From Acheta domesticus (Eukaryota; Arthropoda; Insecta; Orthoptera; Gryllidae), in NCBI GenBank assembly GCA_031308135.1, contig JAHLJT010008756.1:99412510-99476509 (forward strand): a stretch of 64,000 nt of DNA. Direction: 5' to 3'. The notes beneath the pieces were generated by a model that saw only the letters and a program-made list of their open reading frames with translations, did no database searches and was not told the DNA's origin. Below, piece after piece: positions 52,901 to 56,639 of the stretch; within the stretch, counting starts at the first letter, position 1; the number at the start of each line of letters is the position of its first letter. The translations under genes and the position numbers were made by a program.

Positions 52901-55653
52901 TGCTAGTTATCCAACTCAAATGTGCATGTACACTTACATACACACACCCAAATGTATGCATGTACCTGCTGCCTCCAAGAGAGCTTCCAGCCGGGCCTGC
53001 GTCTCAGGATCAACCGAGTGGTCAGTGTCCTCTGGAGAGAGCAGGAACTTGGATGTTTCCAGGCGCGACTCCTCGTCCAACTCAGCCTGGTCAATCACAA
53101 AGGATTCAACCTGTGAATGTAAACTCTGTTACTCCCCCCACTCTTATAAAACCTGAATAACCAAATTCTTTTCAACTGGTACTTATGATTAGGGAACAAA
53201 GGAACTTTTTCTTCAAACCTAACTTCAAGTAATTGTGGTTGACACTAGTGATCCACAAAATTCAAGAATGCCAACAAATAGTATGCTCTATAGGGTTGAG
53301 AGTAACTGAAATCAACCATTACCAATGCAAAGTTAAGTTTCCACAGGAATAAATCTATCCAAACTAAAAATTACTCCACCCTACAAAATAAAATGGTCAC
53401 TGTCATGTTTTACCATTCAATTAATCCTTCAAATTGTCTGCAATCTTCATGAGTATCATACAACACTAAAAAATGACAAGCTTGAATCAAAGAACAAAAA
53501 CCCATTTTCATTACCCCTGTAAGTCATTACTAATCAATACATATTTTGTACTTCTTTGTAGTTGTTTTACACAAAAAATTTTACAAATGCACAACCACAC
53601 TGAGACTCGTTTAATCTTCCAATACATTATTAATAACAAAGAAGAAGAAAGAAAGAAAAAAGCATGTTTATAAGAATTTCATCATAGCACAAAAATCAAT
53701 TAAATTTTATTCTAAGAACCTAATTGAAATAGAAACTTTTTCTTTACAACATGTCTTCAAAACTTTTTTCTTTCAAATATAAGCAATGGTTACCTCAGCA
53801 GAACATTCAACAATATCACTATTATTACCAATTAGCTCGCTTCACTTTTTCATGTGCATGTTTTAACCCAAGATGAAAACAAATCAGCAGTCTTGAATCC
53901 TAAGTTACAAGAAACGCTTAACAAAAGAGATATTGCCTAAGAATACTCAGTTTACAACACAAATTTTCATCGACAGTTTGTGATCATTACAATAAAGTAA
54001 AACAATTTACAGAATATGTATCTCATTAATTCATTCCAAAGAATGAAAGTAATGAGCCTGGCATGTTTTCTTCTGTACTCCCTTTGATGAAGTTATGAAT
54101 ACATTAATCTGAGTCAACATCTCCTTTACAAGTGTGATGAAATGAAAATGCATGGCTGAAACTTACACACACAAACCCACACCAGCAGAGAAATTCAATC
54201 TACTAGCATTTTCAAATGTCAAAGATAATACTTCACTAAATCCCTCATCTACCTTGTAAGGGAGAATTACCGGATTACTTGGATTATTGAATTATAATTC
54301 AATAAAACAAAATAAATGATTATAATAAATCACTGTTGTCTACCATTTACTATCTTATATGAGGACTAAAAGAACCACAAGAATAGTTACAGCACAATGA
54401 ATCGCAGATTGCTTCTGAATATACACTAACCATTTCTGAGTTTGTTTTGAGTTTCCTCTAATCAACAACTGTATACATCTTTACATTATTCAAGGGAAAT
54501 AAAATTTGAAAGTGTAATCAAAGGCAATACAGTGGAAAGGAAACACGATTCATCCATTCTCTGTTATATATCAAACAAAGAACAAACAAAAACATTTCTA
54601 ATACATGGGATTATTCCTGCTTGAAACTACACTCCAACTTAAGATAAATATAGTAGTAAACAAAATCTCACTACTATTCAAAAGTATTTAGGTAGAAAAA
54701 AGAAAATGAATCAATACTGTCATTGTCAATCTCATATGACAATATTTATCCCACTTTCTGAACTCAGCCCATCACGAATTAAACAATTATTTTCTAAAAT
54801 TATAAAAGAAAAGGTTTCTAATGTAATTTAACAGGAAGATTCAGACTTTAATGAAGTATTCACAGAGGTATGTAAAACCTATTTAATAGTGAAACAATTA
54901 AATGAATCCATTTCTCAACAGGTTAGGTTCCAATGTCATAAACTGTCATTATTAAATGGCTTAAGTTGCAAAAAAAAAGTACTCTTAGTGGAAAAAGATC
55001 TGTCTACAAAATGATTCGCTTATAGGACAAAAGTATTTACAAAGCATGACACTTTCCTCCATGATCAGTAAGTGTATCACTTAGGGGATATGCATTATTT
55101 ATTTTGAGTTAAGTTGTAAAATGACAAAAAAATAACATTCAAAAGTCAGCCAATTCAATAGTTGGCACTTTTACTCCGTCCAGCACACTAACCACGACCA
55201 TGGCTCCGTCATACGTATTTCACGCGCACTATGACATCATTGCCGTAAAAGAATATATAATGGCAAATCACGATTATTTTGGGGCGACTGGTTATTATTT
55301 TTAATACTGCTTATATCTCAAAACCGTCAGCACGTCTACATTGTCTCTTGGACATTACTATGCCACAAGATGTCTCTCGGCGAAGTTCATTGAAACCTTG
55401 GTTTCGTAAAGGCCACCAGAATTTTCACATATTACAAAAGTTGTGCTATTATTACCTCAGAAACGTCGTCCTCCTCACTTTCTGATGAATCGGTCATAAA
55501 TCTTGGTTGCAGCTCCGAATAGGTCTCTGTTTCAGACTTGGTCGGGCTTGAGTTGGAAGATATGGGAGTCGACGATTTCCCTATATCGTGGTGAACATTC
55601 ACTTTTTCAAGTTTTTGATTATCTGAAGAGGATCCTTGTGCTACATTCTGCAT
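1171..55653 (-). CDS. mask: mask / ANKHD1-family ankyrin-repeat KH protein, N-terminal third (16 exons, gene continues left of window)
   Basis: Coding exons, 5' to 3' on the minus strand: 55653-55456, 53110-52966, 52118-51965, 51075-50931, 50729-50582, 50243-50092, 49629-49501, 49419-49324, 49107-48918, 48770-48596, 48363-48237, 14635-14420, 14341-14074, 6592-6471, 5213-5034, 1317-1171. All junctions are GT/AG and all phases agree. They give about 864 residues: an acidic Ser-rich N-terminus (1-66), the conserved DPETQARLEALLEAAG and CALDEAAAALTRMR blocks (about 100-160), 15 ankyrin repeats (about 166-655), then a linker entering a coiled coil. The order and number of repeats match block 1 of human ANKHD1. 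Family knowledge: Mask is a large scaffold with two ankyrin blocks and one KH RNA-binding domain; in Drosophila it modulates receptor tyrosine kinase signalling and acts as a Yorkie co-factor in the Hippo pathway. The second ankyrin block and KH domain are outside the window. Oddities: duplicated donor in exon 5, one missing base in exon 16, a 33.6 kb intron 11. Confidence 0.96.
1670..2315. mobile_element. non-autonomous hAT-like element, 646 bp, in mask intron 15
   Basis: Terminal inverted repeats TAGAGACCGG...CCAGTCTCTA lie inside a perfect 8-bp target-site duplication TTGATAAT (1662-1669 and 2316-2323). An 8-bp duplication and a TAGAG-type end are hAT hallmarks. The interior has repeated ATATGTAA motifs near both ends and no transposase; the small minus-strand ORF at 1827-2048 has no recognisable domain. 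Confidence 0.85.
2960..2990. repeat. (TAA)n microsatellite
   Basis: TAATAATAA tract in mask intron 15. The surrounding 2316-3060 stretch is AT-rich intron with nothing else recognised. Confidence 0.8.
3100..5025. repeat. polypyrimidine (sense polypurine) minisatellite cluster in mask intron 15
   Basis: Four successive tandem arrays, almost free of purines on the plus strand: about 17 units of a 28-mer around CCCGTTCGCTCGCTCTCTCC (3106-3600); a 26-mer with CCCGTTGGCTCTCTCTCACC (3600-3720); a 26-mer with CCGCCTTCCTCACCCTCGCT (3880-4140); and a 24-26-mer with CCCGTCCTCACCCTCG (4225-4770). Degenerate CT-rich sequence then runs to the exon 15 donor. Periods not divisible by three and shared units create long false ORFs on both strands. 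On the transcript strand each of the later units carries GGGTGAGG, a donor-like motif. Confidence 0.95.
5034..5213 (-). CDS. mask: mask exon 15 (coiled-coil start, ...QKQQILEELQ)
   Basis: 60 codons, phase 0 at both ends, from VRNQPLGDSAGSSVP to QALQKQQILEELQ. KQ(Q/K)ILEELQ-(K/R)VERELQ is the conserved coiled coil of Mask/ANKHD1. The donor CAA|GTGAGT abuts a long polypurine minisatellite in the intron. Confidence 0.93.
5478..5689. mobile_element. fold-back MITE with TA duplication, 212 bp, mask intron 14
   Basis: About 36 nearly perfect inverted bases at the two ends (starting GGTCTGATTAAAATAAGT on one side and its complement on the other) with TA on both flanks (5476-5477, 5690-5691). This suits a Tc1/mariner-type MITE. 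No ORF. Confidence 0.75.
6231..6424. repeat. compound (TA)n-(GA)n-(GATA)n microsatellite
   Basis: Tandem TA, then about 110 bases of GA with a few AAG breaks, then GATA repeats, ending about 45 bases from the exon 14 donor. It accounts for the RERERE-type ORF on the plus strand. Confidence 0.95.
6471..6592 (-). CDS. mask: mask exon 14 (linker)
   Basis: Encodes RLVEHMPTQQKHNTQKSLLR, KSRSSIMMNENN and LTSAEVQQ. It corresponds to the KQKS... linker after the first ankyrin block. Phase 1 in and phase 0 out fit both neighbours; CCCAG|GTAATG donor context. Family identity rests mainly on splice phase and position because this part evolves fast. Confidence 0.85.
7362..8040 (+). pseudogene. N-terminal part of a broken insect multicopy protein gene
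   Basis: Reading across two frames and several stops gives SLPFAAPMLWRTPTNH, then LNDLAWDLNLSKTESELLGS and RLRQWKLLALG. These match, from memory, a family of uncharacterised proteins amplified in many arthropod genomes (blocks PMVWREPxNHxxDCYFC and LNDLxRDLxLSKxxxELLGSRLxxxNLLAPG). Function unknown; no enzyme motif. The gene continues at 11404 after an R-repeat cluster. It lies antisense inside mask intron 13 and is clearly dead. Confidence 0.65.
8068..11403. repeat. R-repeat cluster (copies in inverted orientation) inserted in the multicopy pseudogene
   Basis: It begins TTTTTACTTTCCCGTATAC (8068). A mirror copy ends GTATACGGGAGTAAAAA at about 10897, and a further unit end runs to GTAGCACCACTAGT at about 11400. 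The two arms carry the same paragraphs in opposite orientation: CCGTCGGTCCG and GACGGGCAGACG near the ends, TTCATGTAAAGTA, CATTTTCTCA and similar blocks inside. Nothing is coding. The same family recurs at 18.5, 26.8, 28.5, 31.2, 33.4, 42.2, 45.6 and 62.1 kb. Confidence 0.7.
11404..11921 (+). pseudogene. C-terminal part of the broken insect multicopy protein gene
   Basis: Fragments YNPDEWHLFINSSK, GIFIGLQI and NLGDICDEHGEQFYQD followed by IATMEKRYQG and MEDYCWFLVRE match the C-terminal blocks of the same family (NPxEWRLFIDSSK, GIFIGPQI, SDEHGERFHQDISTMEKRYQG, DYCWxLxRD), in that order, with stops and deletions between. It completes the piece at 7362-8040 and ends 111 bases before the piggyBac target site. 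Confidence 0.7.
12037..12235 (+). repeat. subterminal palindrome array at piggyBac left end
   Basis: Four spaced units of GCGG-TGCCGT-n4-(A)GACGGC: GCCGTCTGAAGACGGC (about 12053), GCCGTACCTGGACGGC (about 12098), GCCGTCTCAGGACGG (about 12152) and GCCGTGTACAGACG (about 12192). Each is an imperfect palindrome preceded by a TIR-like GCG(T/G)GGT(A)TGCCG. They are candidate transposase-binding sites. Confidence 0.75.
12516..13238 (+). pseudogene. piggyBac transposase, N-terminus fused to C-terminal domain, one stop
   Basis: A 5' piece MVASNCVTLSESDIDDEIL resembles the acidic piggyBac N-terminus and jumps straight to RGEYIAQHSGPVSVLKWMDK, a block that lies after the DDD catalytic core, so the core is deleted. 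An in-frame TAA (12807-12809) interrupts between YLIESK and SKKWNMNMFTRLLN. The C-terminal cysteine-rich domain is intact: CLVCDKNGRR, LLCPDCKVGLCPDSC. It ends at 13238 with an AATAAA-like TAATAAATATT just after. Confidence 0.9.
13579..14073. other. remainder of mask intron 13, nothing recognised
   Basis: AT-rich intron between the piggyBac right TTAA and the exon 13 donor. No gene or transposon end seen. Confidence 0.6.
14074..14341 (-). CDS. mask: mask exon 13 (ankyrin repeat 15 and linker)
   Basis: Encodes STMLIEAAKGGHTNVVQLLL for repeat 15, then DYPHSIMM and an Ala/Pro/Thr-rich linker with the conserved VVPQED motif (human ALPMVVPPQEPDK). It ends SQAG with one base of a Gly codon before a GTATGT donor. 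The linker is divergent, as usual for the family. Confidence 0.95.
14420..14635 (-). CDS. mask: mask exon 12 (ankyrin repeats 12-14)
   Basis: Encodes EHESEGGRTPLMKACRAGHL, CTVQFLISKRADVN and HTPLSLACAGGHLAVVELLL; 72 codons, phase 0 at both ends. TTTTTAG-type acceptor, GTAACT donor. Intron 12 after it is only 78 bp. Confidence 0.97.
14636..15982. other. 3' end of mask intron 11, nothing recognised
   Basis: AT-rich, with several A-runs around 15720-15845. No ORF with a recognisable domain. Confidence 0.6.
15983..16982. other. assembly gap (1000 N)
   Basis: Exactly 1000 unknown bases, a conventional placeholder, so the true length is unknown. ORFs spanning it are artefacts. The sequence on the two sides belongs to intron 11 of mask if the scaffold join is correct; the join is supported by exons 11 and 12 continuing one ankyrin repeat. 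Confidence 0.98.
17478..17609. mobile_element. short fold-back element with TGCGCATGCGCA-type core
   Basis: Inverted arms from GAGTTTTTGCCACCTCGAAC to the complementary GTTCGAGGTGGCCAAAACTC with CACTATCGATCTTCTGCGCA mirrored inside. The left arm holds TGCGCATGCGCA, the NRF-1 consensus palindrome. No target duplication could be fixed. 16983-17477 and 17610-17860 show nothing else. Confidence 0.7.
17862..17938. repeat. (TA)n-(TGTA)n-(CA)n microsatellite
   Basis: TA tract, two TGTA-rich turns, then CACACA. Sequence from here to 18546 shows nothing else. Confidence 0.95.
18547..19313. repeat. R-repeat fragments, minus orientation
   Basis: ACTAGTGGTGCTAC at 18551 and a second unit start at about 19007 (ACTAGTcccacagactttc) running to GTATACGGAAAAGTAAG at about 19313. 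The latter carries the R-unit terminal blocks GGGTCTGGGCTAGCTATTCG and the mirror of the ACTTTCCCGTATAC end. It is internally deleted. Confidence 0.65.
19314..21206. other. intron 11 stretch, nothing coding
   Basis: Includes a short hairpin-rich patch at 20636-20690 (ACTATCGATAGT, GAGTATCGATAGTATCGATA). Small ORFs at 19862-20615 have no recognisable domain. Confidence 0.5.
21209..21460. mobile_element. fold-back MITE copy 1 (TACTGCGATTTT family), 252 bp
   Basis: Nearly a complete palindrome: TACTGCGATTTTGTAGGAAG at the left is mirrored at the right, TA duplications flank it (21207-21208, 21461-21462), and the arms are about 100 bases. Almost identical to copy 2 at 27631. It would fold into one long hairpin when transcribed. 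Confidence 0.9.
21463..24180. other. intron 11 stretch, nothing coding
   Basis: Contains a poly-G run (21482-21492), R-like paragraphs around 21880-22640 (ATTTTCGAAAATACGCCGAA), and a compact inverted pair GTTGCCAG...CTGGCAAC (22648-22678). No recognised gene. Confidence 0.45.
24181..24232. other. 21-bp-stem hairpin
   Basis: GCAAGAAACACCGTA - ccactaaa - TACGGTGTTTCTTGT with outer GCGAGA/TCGCG pairing: a stem of about 20 bp and an 8-base loop, isolated in AT-rich sequence. It could be a tiny MITE relic or a small-RNA hairpin; neither can be decided here. Confidence 0.5.
24903..25390. mobile_element. hAT-like MITE candidate (CAGCGTTGCCA ends)
   Basis: CAGCGTTGCCAGACG at the left and ATGGCAACGCTG at the right are inverted ends of hAT type, about 490 bp apart. 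No clean 8-bp duplication is visible, so the boundaries may be slightly off. A similar end, CAGGGTTGCCAGATG, occurs at about 24391 without a partner. Its right half (25187-25347) recurs inverted at 27098-27255. Confidence 0.5.
25833..26332. mobile_element. MITE with GRCCTCATTCACAATGCAA ends, 500 bp
   Basis: GACCTCATTCACAATGCAA at the left and the complement GGCCTCATTCACAATGCAAC at the right. Related ends occur singly at about 23826 (GGTCCATTCACAATGCAA) and about 26256. No ORF and no clear target duplication. Confidence 0.6.
26770..27310. repeat. R-repeat fragment interrupted by (TA)n and a MITE fragment
   Basis: R paragraphs (CACGCAAAGTACCCTCAGAA, GAAAATCGGCTGAACAGTTT, GGATTCTGACTACAC) run to 26995, then an (AT)n tract (26996-27070), then the inverted copy of 25187-25347 (27098-27255), then R sequence resumes (TTTCTGCCGAAAATTCGCTG, 27260-27310). 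Confidence 0.65.
27338..27400 (+). other. tRNA-like (SINE head?) fragment
   Basis: GGTGTAGCGGTTAGCGTAAC and GGTTAGCACC resemble a tRNA D-arm / A-box, but no B-box follows before the MITE at 27631. Weak. Confidence 0.3.
27631..27882. mobile_element. fold-back MITE copy 2 (TACTGCGATTTT family), 252 bp
   Basis: Same length and nearly the same sequence as copy 1, with TA on both sides (27629-27630, 27883-27884). The near-identity of two copies 6.4 kb apart suggests recent movement, or duplication within the intron. Confidence 0.9.
27943..28016 (-). other. tRNA-like pseudogene / SINE head (74 nt)
   Basis: Reads GGATTCGATGGTGTAACGG at the 5' end with CGCGGGTTCAAACCCG near the 3' end: clear A- and B-boxes and a 7-bp acceptor stem with one mismatch (GGATTCG/CGAAGCC). 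The loop has CTGTCAT (GTC, Asp-like), but the anticodon stem does not pair and the T-loop is one base short, so it is not a working tRNA. Confidence 0.5.
28511..29386. mobile_element. element with CAC(G/T)GAGAGAAATG ends, 876 bp
   Basis: CACGGAGAGAAATG at the left, complement of CACTGAGAGAAATG at the right, TA on both sides (28509-28510, 29387-29388), inserted in the R unit. The interior has more than a dozen GTTTAGT/ACTAAAC heptamers on both strands and a 5S-like insert. CACTG ends recall CACTA/EnSpm elements, but the TA flank would be atypical; superfamily undecided. No transposase. Confidence 0.7.
28820..28890 (-). other. 5S-rRNA-like sequence (SINE3-type fragment)
   Basis: On the minus strand it reads AACCGAAGTTAAGTGCAAG, then GGATGGGTGACCGC, the order and near-exact text of two 5S rRNA landmarks (ACCGAAGTTAAGC and box C GGATGGGTGACCGC). 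The spacing is about 5 bases shorter than in true 5S. It lies inside the 28511-29386 element, so it is a mobile 5S derivative and not a 5S gene. Confidence 0.55.
30511..31194. other. intron 11 stretch, nothing recognised
   Basis: No transposon end or coding signal supported. Confidence 0.4.
31195..31690. repeat. R-repeat fragment (diverged)
   Basis: ACTATCTACGTAGTATAAAG followed by AAACTGCGTATTTTCGAC, GTGGATAAAACTAGTTCC and TACTGTACATGAAACTTTAG are diverged R paragraphs in plus orientation. 31691-33392 beyond it shows only unassigned small ORFs; the minus ORF 31681-31941 has no domain I recognise. Confidence 0.5.
33393..34925 (-). repeat. R-repeat unit (minus orientation) followed by a second unit start
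   Basis: ACTAGTGGAGCTACAGAATG (33393) to GTACGTATACGAGAAAAT (34791), about 1.4 kb, is one full unit in minus orientation, with a run of about 43 T at 34235-34277. Directly abutting it, AGTGGTGCAGACTAGTATGG...CATCTATCGCAGCCC (34793-34925) starts another unit, truncated. Confidence 0.7.
35703..37074. mobile_element. hAT-like element, 1372 bp, inserted in the LINE
   Basis: Ends CAGTGGCGTCTCC (left) and CAGTGGCGTAGGC (right, complement) between perfect 8-bp duplications TCCGTAGG (35695-35702, 37075-37082). Removing it restores the LINE reading TYG|AEVW. No transposase found inside. It carries MITE copy 3 at 36617. Confidence 0.93.
36617..36787. mobile_element. fold-back MITE copy 3 (TACTGCGATTTT ends, different core), 171 bp
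   Basis: Perfect 44-bp inverted repeats starting TACTGCGATTTTCGTAAC, TA on both sides (36615-36616, 36788-36789). Only the first dozen or so bases are shared with copies 1 and 2; the rest of the arm (AGCGTCCCTGACAGAAATCA) and the core (with GTGACGTCAC-like sequence) are unrelated. Confidence 0.92.
39114..39308. mobile_element. fold-back MITE nested in hAT element, 195 bp
   Basis: ATCATTTGTGATGTATGTTC at the left is mirrored at the right, and AGTCTGAAAGGCATCTT is mirrored inside. It abuts the next MITE with no spacer other than the shared ATA. Confidence 0.75.
39310..39469. mobile_element. MITE with GGGGYCATCCATAAATTAC ends, 160 bp, ATA duplication
   Basis: GGGGCCATCCATAAATTACG at the left, complement of GGGGTCATCCATAAATTAC at the right, ATA on both sides (39307-39309, 39470-39472). 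I recall such GGGGNCATCCATAAATTACG ends from MITEs in other insects; family name not certain. Confidence 0.8.
40441..42204. other. intron 11 stretch; possible SINE-like GC patch at 40470-40625
   Basis: The patch has CCCCAACCTGGAGGACCAGG and a run of GA/CT-rich text that looks repeat-derived, directly upstream of the LINE coding part. The rest (40626-42204) is AT-rich with nothing recognised. Confidence 0.4.
42205..42935 (-). repeat. R-repeat 5'-end portion, minus orientation
   Basis: Carries the CTACAAAATTGAAGATAGAG, CTCTATTGTTACGAGAAATT, GTCCGGGATGCTTCATTTAA and AACAGACGGACATTTTC blocks and ends ACTACGTATATTACTTCG...GTATACAGGAAAGTAAAAA at 42935. Confidence 0.7.
43210..43520 (+). mobile_element. 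tRNA-derived SINE
   Basis: GAGTTGGCTCAAGGC (A-box-like) and TAGTGTTCGAGTCCC (B-box) are spaced as in a tRNA head, followed by a body (GCGGCCGGCTGCTCTCGTCA, GATTTTCCTGGGTTTCTCCG) and a CA-rich stretch. The 3' part appears to resume at 43765-43935 after MITE copy 4. Confidence 0.6.
43531..43762. mobile_element. fold-back MITE copy 4 (TACTGCGATTTT family, diverged), 232 bp
   Basis: Left TACTGCGATTTTTCTAACTC, right complement with CACAGAATA in place of CGCAGTATA; TA flanks (43529-43530, 43763-43764). The arm CTGCCTCTCAAG differs from copies 1-3, but the loop shares GGCATGATCGCAAGCACTGCTT-like text with copies 1-2. Confidence 0.8.
44176..44343. mobile_element. MITE with CAGTGAAACTTCT ends, 168 bp, TA duplication
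   Basis: CAGTGAAACTTCTTTATAAC at the left, AGAAGTTTCACTG at the right, TA on both sides. The TTATAACGTTCC text after the end recalls Tigger/pogo termini. No ORF of interest. 44346-45599 shows nothing else. Confidence 0.75.
45600..46100 (-). repeat. R-repeat fragment, minus orientation, diverged
   Basis: ATAAGCGTACTGCACTCTAT, TTTCAAAAATTCAGAGTTCA, GAAAATGTCCCCGAGTCTTA and GAAAGTACCACCAAAATATC are R paragraphs. It ends just before the palindrome at 46104. Confidence 0.6.
46104..46353. mobile_element. fold-back MITE, 250 bp
   Basis: AAATCATTCTGGCGAAACCA at the left mirrored at the right; inner ACAAACACCGCACAATACT and CCACAAAATTAAGC are also mirrored, giving arms of about 85 bases. Target duplication not clear. 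It partly overlaps a CAGAATGAT remnant at 46031, which may be a second end. Confidence 0.75.
46354..48236. other. 5' end of mask intron 11, nothing recognised
   Basis: AT-rich with an (AC)n tract at about 46920-46933. No recognised gene or element. Confidence 0.55.
48237..48363 (-). CDS. mask: mask exon 11 (ankyrin repeats 11-12)
   Basis: Encodes YLLEASADVHAQTQTG then DTALTYACENGHTDVADLLL. It ends ADL before a GTATGT donor, phase 0. This donor opens the 33.6 kb intron 11, whose other side (EHESEGGRTPLMKA, exon 12) continues the repeat exactly as in human ANKHD1. Confidence 0.96.
48596..48770 (-). CDS. mask: mask exon 10 (ankyrin repeats 10-11)
   Basis: Encodes ANINAQTEETQETALTLACC, GGFTDVADFLIKAGADIELG and STPLMEAAQEGHLELV. 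The ADIELG(A/C)STPLMEA junction is diagnostic of Mask/ANKHD1. Phase 1 in, phase 2 out (split Lys codon). Confidence 0.97.
48918..49107 (-). CDS. mask: mask exon 9 (ankyrin repeats 8-9)
   Basis: Encodes SPLTLAACGGHVDLAMLLIE (repeat 8) and YTPLMEAAREGHEEMVALLL (repeat 9). Phase 0 in, phase 1 out (split Gly codon before ANINAQTEETQE). Matches human ANKHD1 closely. Confidence 0.97.
49324..49419 (-). CDS. mask: mask exon 8 (ankyrin repeat 7)
   Basis: Encodes EHKTDEMHTALMEASMDGHV then EVARLLLDSGAQ; 32 codons, phase 0 at both ends, so it could be skipped without a frameshift. TTTTAG acceptor, GTATGT donor. Highly conserved in the family. Confidence 0.97.
49501..49629 (-). CDS. mask: mask exon 7 (ankyrin repeats 5-6)
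   Basis: Encodes ILLEHGAGINTHSNEFKES, ALTLACYKGHLDMVRYLLEA and GADQ. The sequence is almost identical to human ANKHD1 in this stretch. Phase 0 at both ends, 43 codons. Confidence 0.97.
49918..49960 (+). repeat. (GT)n microsatellite in mask intron 6
   Basis: Uninterrupted GT dinucleotides after GTGGTGGT; on the transcript strand they read (AC)n. It sits about 130 bases downstream of the exon 6 donor. The rest of intron 6 (49630-50091) shows nothing. Confidence 0.95.
50092..50243 (-). CDS. mask: mask exon 6 (ankyrin repeats 4-5)
   Basis: Encodes NTPLMYACAGGHEDVVKTLL (repeat 4) and HTPLMEAASAGHVGVAK (repeat 5), including the family signature EDHNENGHTPLMEAASAGHV. CTAG acceptor, GTATTG donor; phase 1 in, phase 0 out. 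Intron 5 (50244-50581) holds nothing recognisable. Confidence 0.97.
50582..50729 (-). CDS. mask: mask exon 5 (ankyrin repeats 2-3) with duplicated donor
   Basis: Encodes VLLAMHANVEDRGIKGDC (end of repeat 2) and TPLMEAASAGHVDIVRLLIA (repeat 3), ending NAQSSSG. The donor G|GTGAGTT at 50581 is followed 27 bases later by a second G|GTGAGTT (exon end 50555), because the last 27 bases including the donor are tandemly duplicated. Both donors leave phase 1, so the downstream one would add the nine residues ELNAQSSYG. The proximal donor gives the conserved repeat length. Confidence 0.93.
50931..51075 (-). CDS. mask: mask exon 4 (ankyrin repeats 1-2)
   Basis: Encodes SLVEACTDGDVGTVRKLLTE for repeat 1 and GESLLSLACSAGYYELAQ for the start of repeat 2, matching the human order (SLAEACSDGDVNAVRKLL, GESLLCLACSAGYYELAQ). 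Canonical TACAG acceptor and GTAAGC donor; phase 2 in, phase 0 out. Confidence 0.97.
51965..52118 (-). CDS. mask: mask exon 3 (conserved pre-ankyrin block)
   Basis: Encodes IGKLSTGDGKHLADPEVLRR followed by LTSSVSCALDEAAAALTRMR and a short PRPQPETR tail. This helical block precedes the first ankyrin repeat in all Mask proteins. Phase 1 in, phase 2 out. Flanking introns 2 (52119-52965) and 3 (51076-51964) show nothing recognisable. Confidence 0.97.
52966..53110 (-). CDS. mask: mask exon 2 (VESF...LEALLEAAG)
   Basis: Encodes VESFVIDQAELDEE and ends DPETQARLEALLEAA plus the first base of a Gly codon before a GTACAT donor. DPETQARLEALLEAAG is near-invariant in ANKHD1/ANKRD17/Mask and was the first clue to the gene's identity. 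Phase 0 in, phase 1 out. Confidence 0.97.
53111..55455 (-). other. mask intron 1 (2345 bp)
   Basis: AT-rich sequence with a GTAATA donor and a TTCACAG acceptor. I see no gene, no long ORF and no clear transposon ends in it. Confidence 0.8.
55456..55653 (-). CDS. mask: mask exon 1 (start codon, residues 1-66)
   Basis: It begins MQNVAQGSSSDNQ and ends SESEEDDVSE before a GTAATA donor, phase 0. The start is chosen because an in-frame TAG lies seven codons upstream of this ATG and the acidic tail runs directly into VESF of exon 2, as in vertebrate orthologues (EVSE-VESF). The exon is Ser/Thr/Glu-rich with no domain, as expected for the disordered N-terminus. Untranslated 5' exons further upstream cannot be excluded. 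Confidence 0.93.
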
Positions 55654-56630
55654 TTTTACCTTTACTAGTTTCTAAACGACATCAAACAGCGCTGTTAAAC
55701 TTAGAGAATACACAACATACACTATTTCTTGACAATATTTCTATTACAATTACCGTCATTCACGCAAGTTAATACCCGCCATGTCTACTATGGAGAGGTT
55801 CCCGGATGCTTGAACTACGCAGAGGGCAGCTGCCATCTTTTGGCAAATGAGTGAACTAAGTTCTCGAGCGAGCGTGAATGGACTTGACATCTGCAGACGA
55901 AAATGTGAACCTCGCATTTCCTGTATGTTTTTGCTAGAAAAATCCGCGTTCACTCTCAATTTCCTCTTTGTTAAGCATTGTCAAAAATAAAAAAAATACA
56001 AGAGCCTTCATGGAAGGCGAGATAGTTCTATGTTCTGAAAACAATTACATTTTCTAAACTCATAATTGTGTGGATCAGGATTTATCCGGAAGTACCTGTG
56101 TACGCGAACAATTACATGGTGACGTATCCTCCGAATATTTTATTCGATTTCTATGTTACAACATATATTCTACGTTATTAGTCATGGCTCTCAATTCCTT
56201 GCTCTTCATGTAATATTGAGCACCTTTTAAACCGACGCATTCATAATATTGTGAGAGTAATAAAATAATGCGAGAAAAATGTTACATTTACAGTACTGTC
56301 GATTTCCTAAAGCATTAATTTTGCTCCCCAACTGAACTAAAATAAAATACTTAATTTCATGTAATCAACTACTCACTTGACAATTTATTCTATTCGAGAA
56401 TATCTATGAATCGAAAATTGTATTTTTGACATTAATGTAAATTAAATGATTAGTAAATAATTGTCTTATTTCTGCTGTTTGTCTATTTCTGGCTTCCGTC
56501 GTTATATGTTAAATATTAAGATCCCCAACGGTGACCAGAAGGGGAAATAAGTGGATCGATGAGCAGACTTCAAAAAAAATAAAATGCGAGGATAGCAGAT
56601 ACGACTTCAGCAAAGATGCACCAATGACCC
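55654..56630. other. mask 5' flank, nothing else recognised
   Basis: Contains the probable 5' UTR of mask; upstream exon boundaries and TATA signals are not clear. Confidence 0.4.
55832..55839 (-). promoter_or_regulatory. AAGATGGC (YY1/TSS-type) motif upstream of mask
   Basis: On the mask strand AAAAGATGGCAGC lies about 180 bases before the ATG. AAGATGGC(G) elements mark start regions of broadly expressed genes and usually sit just downstream of the transcription start in this orientation. One match only, so weak. Confidence 0.3.
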
Positions 56631-56639
56631 TGCCTTCAA

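Noticed and set aside
55756..55959. Minus-strand ORF with MAGINLRE upstream of mask
   Set aside because: No similarity to Mask N-termini, and an in-frame stop separates it from the mask ATG; probably 5' UTR or flank.
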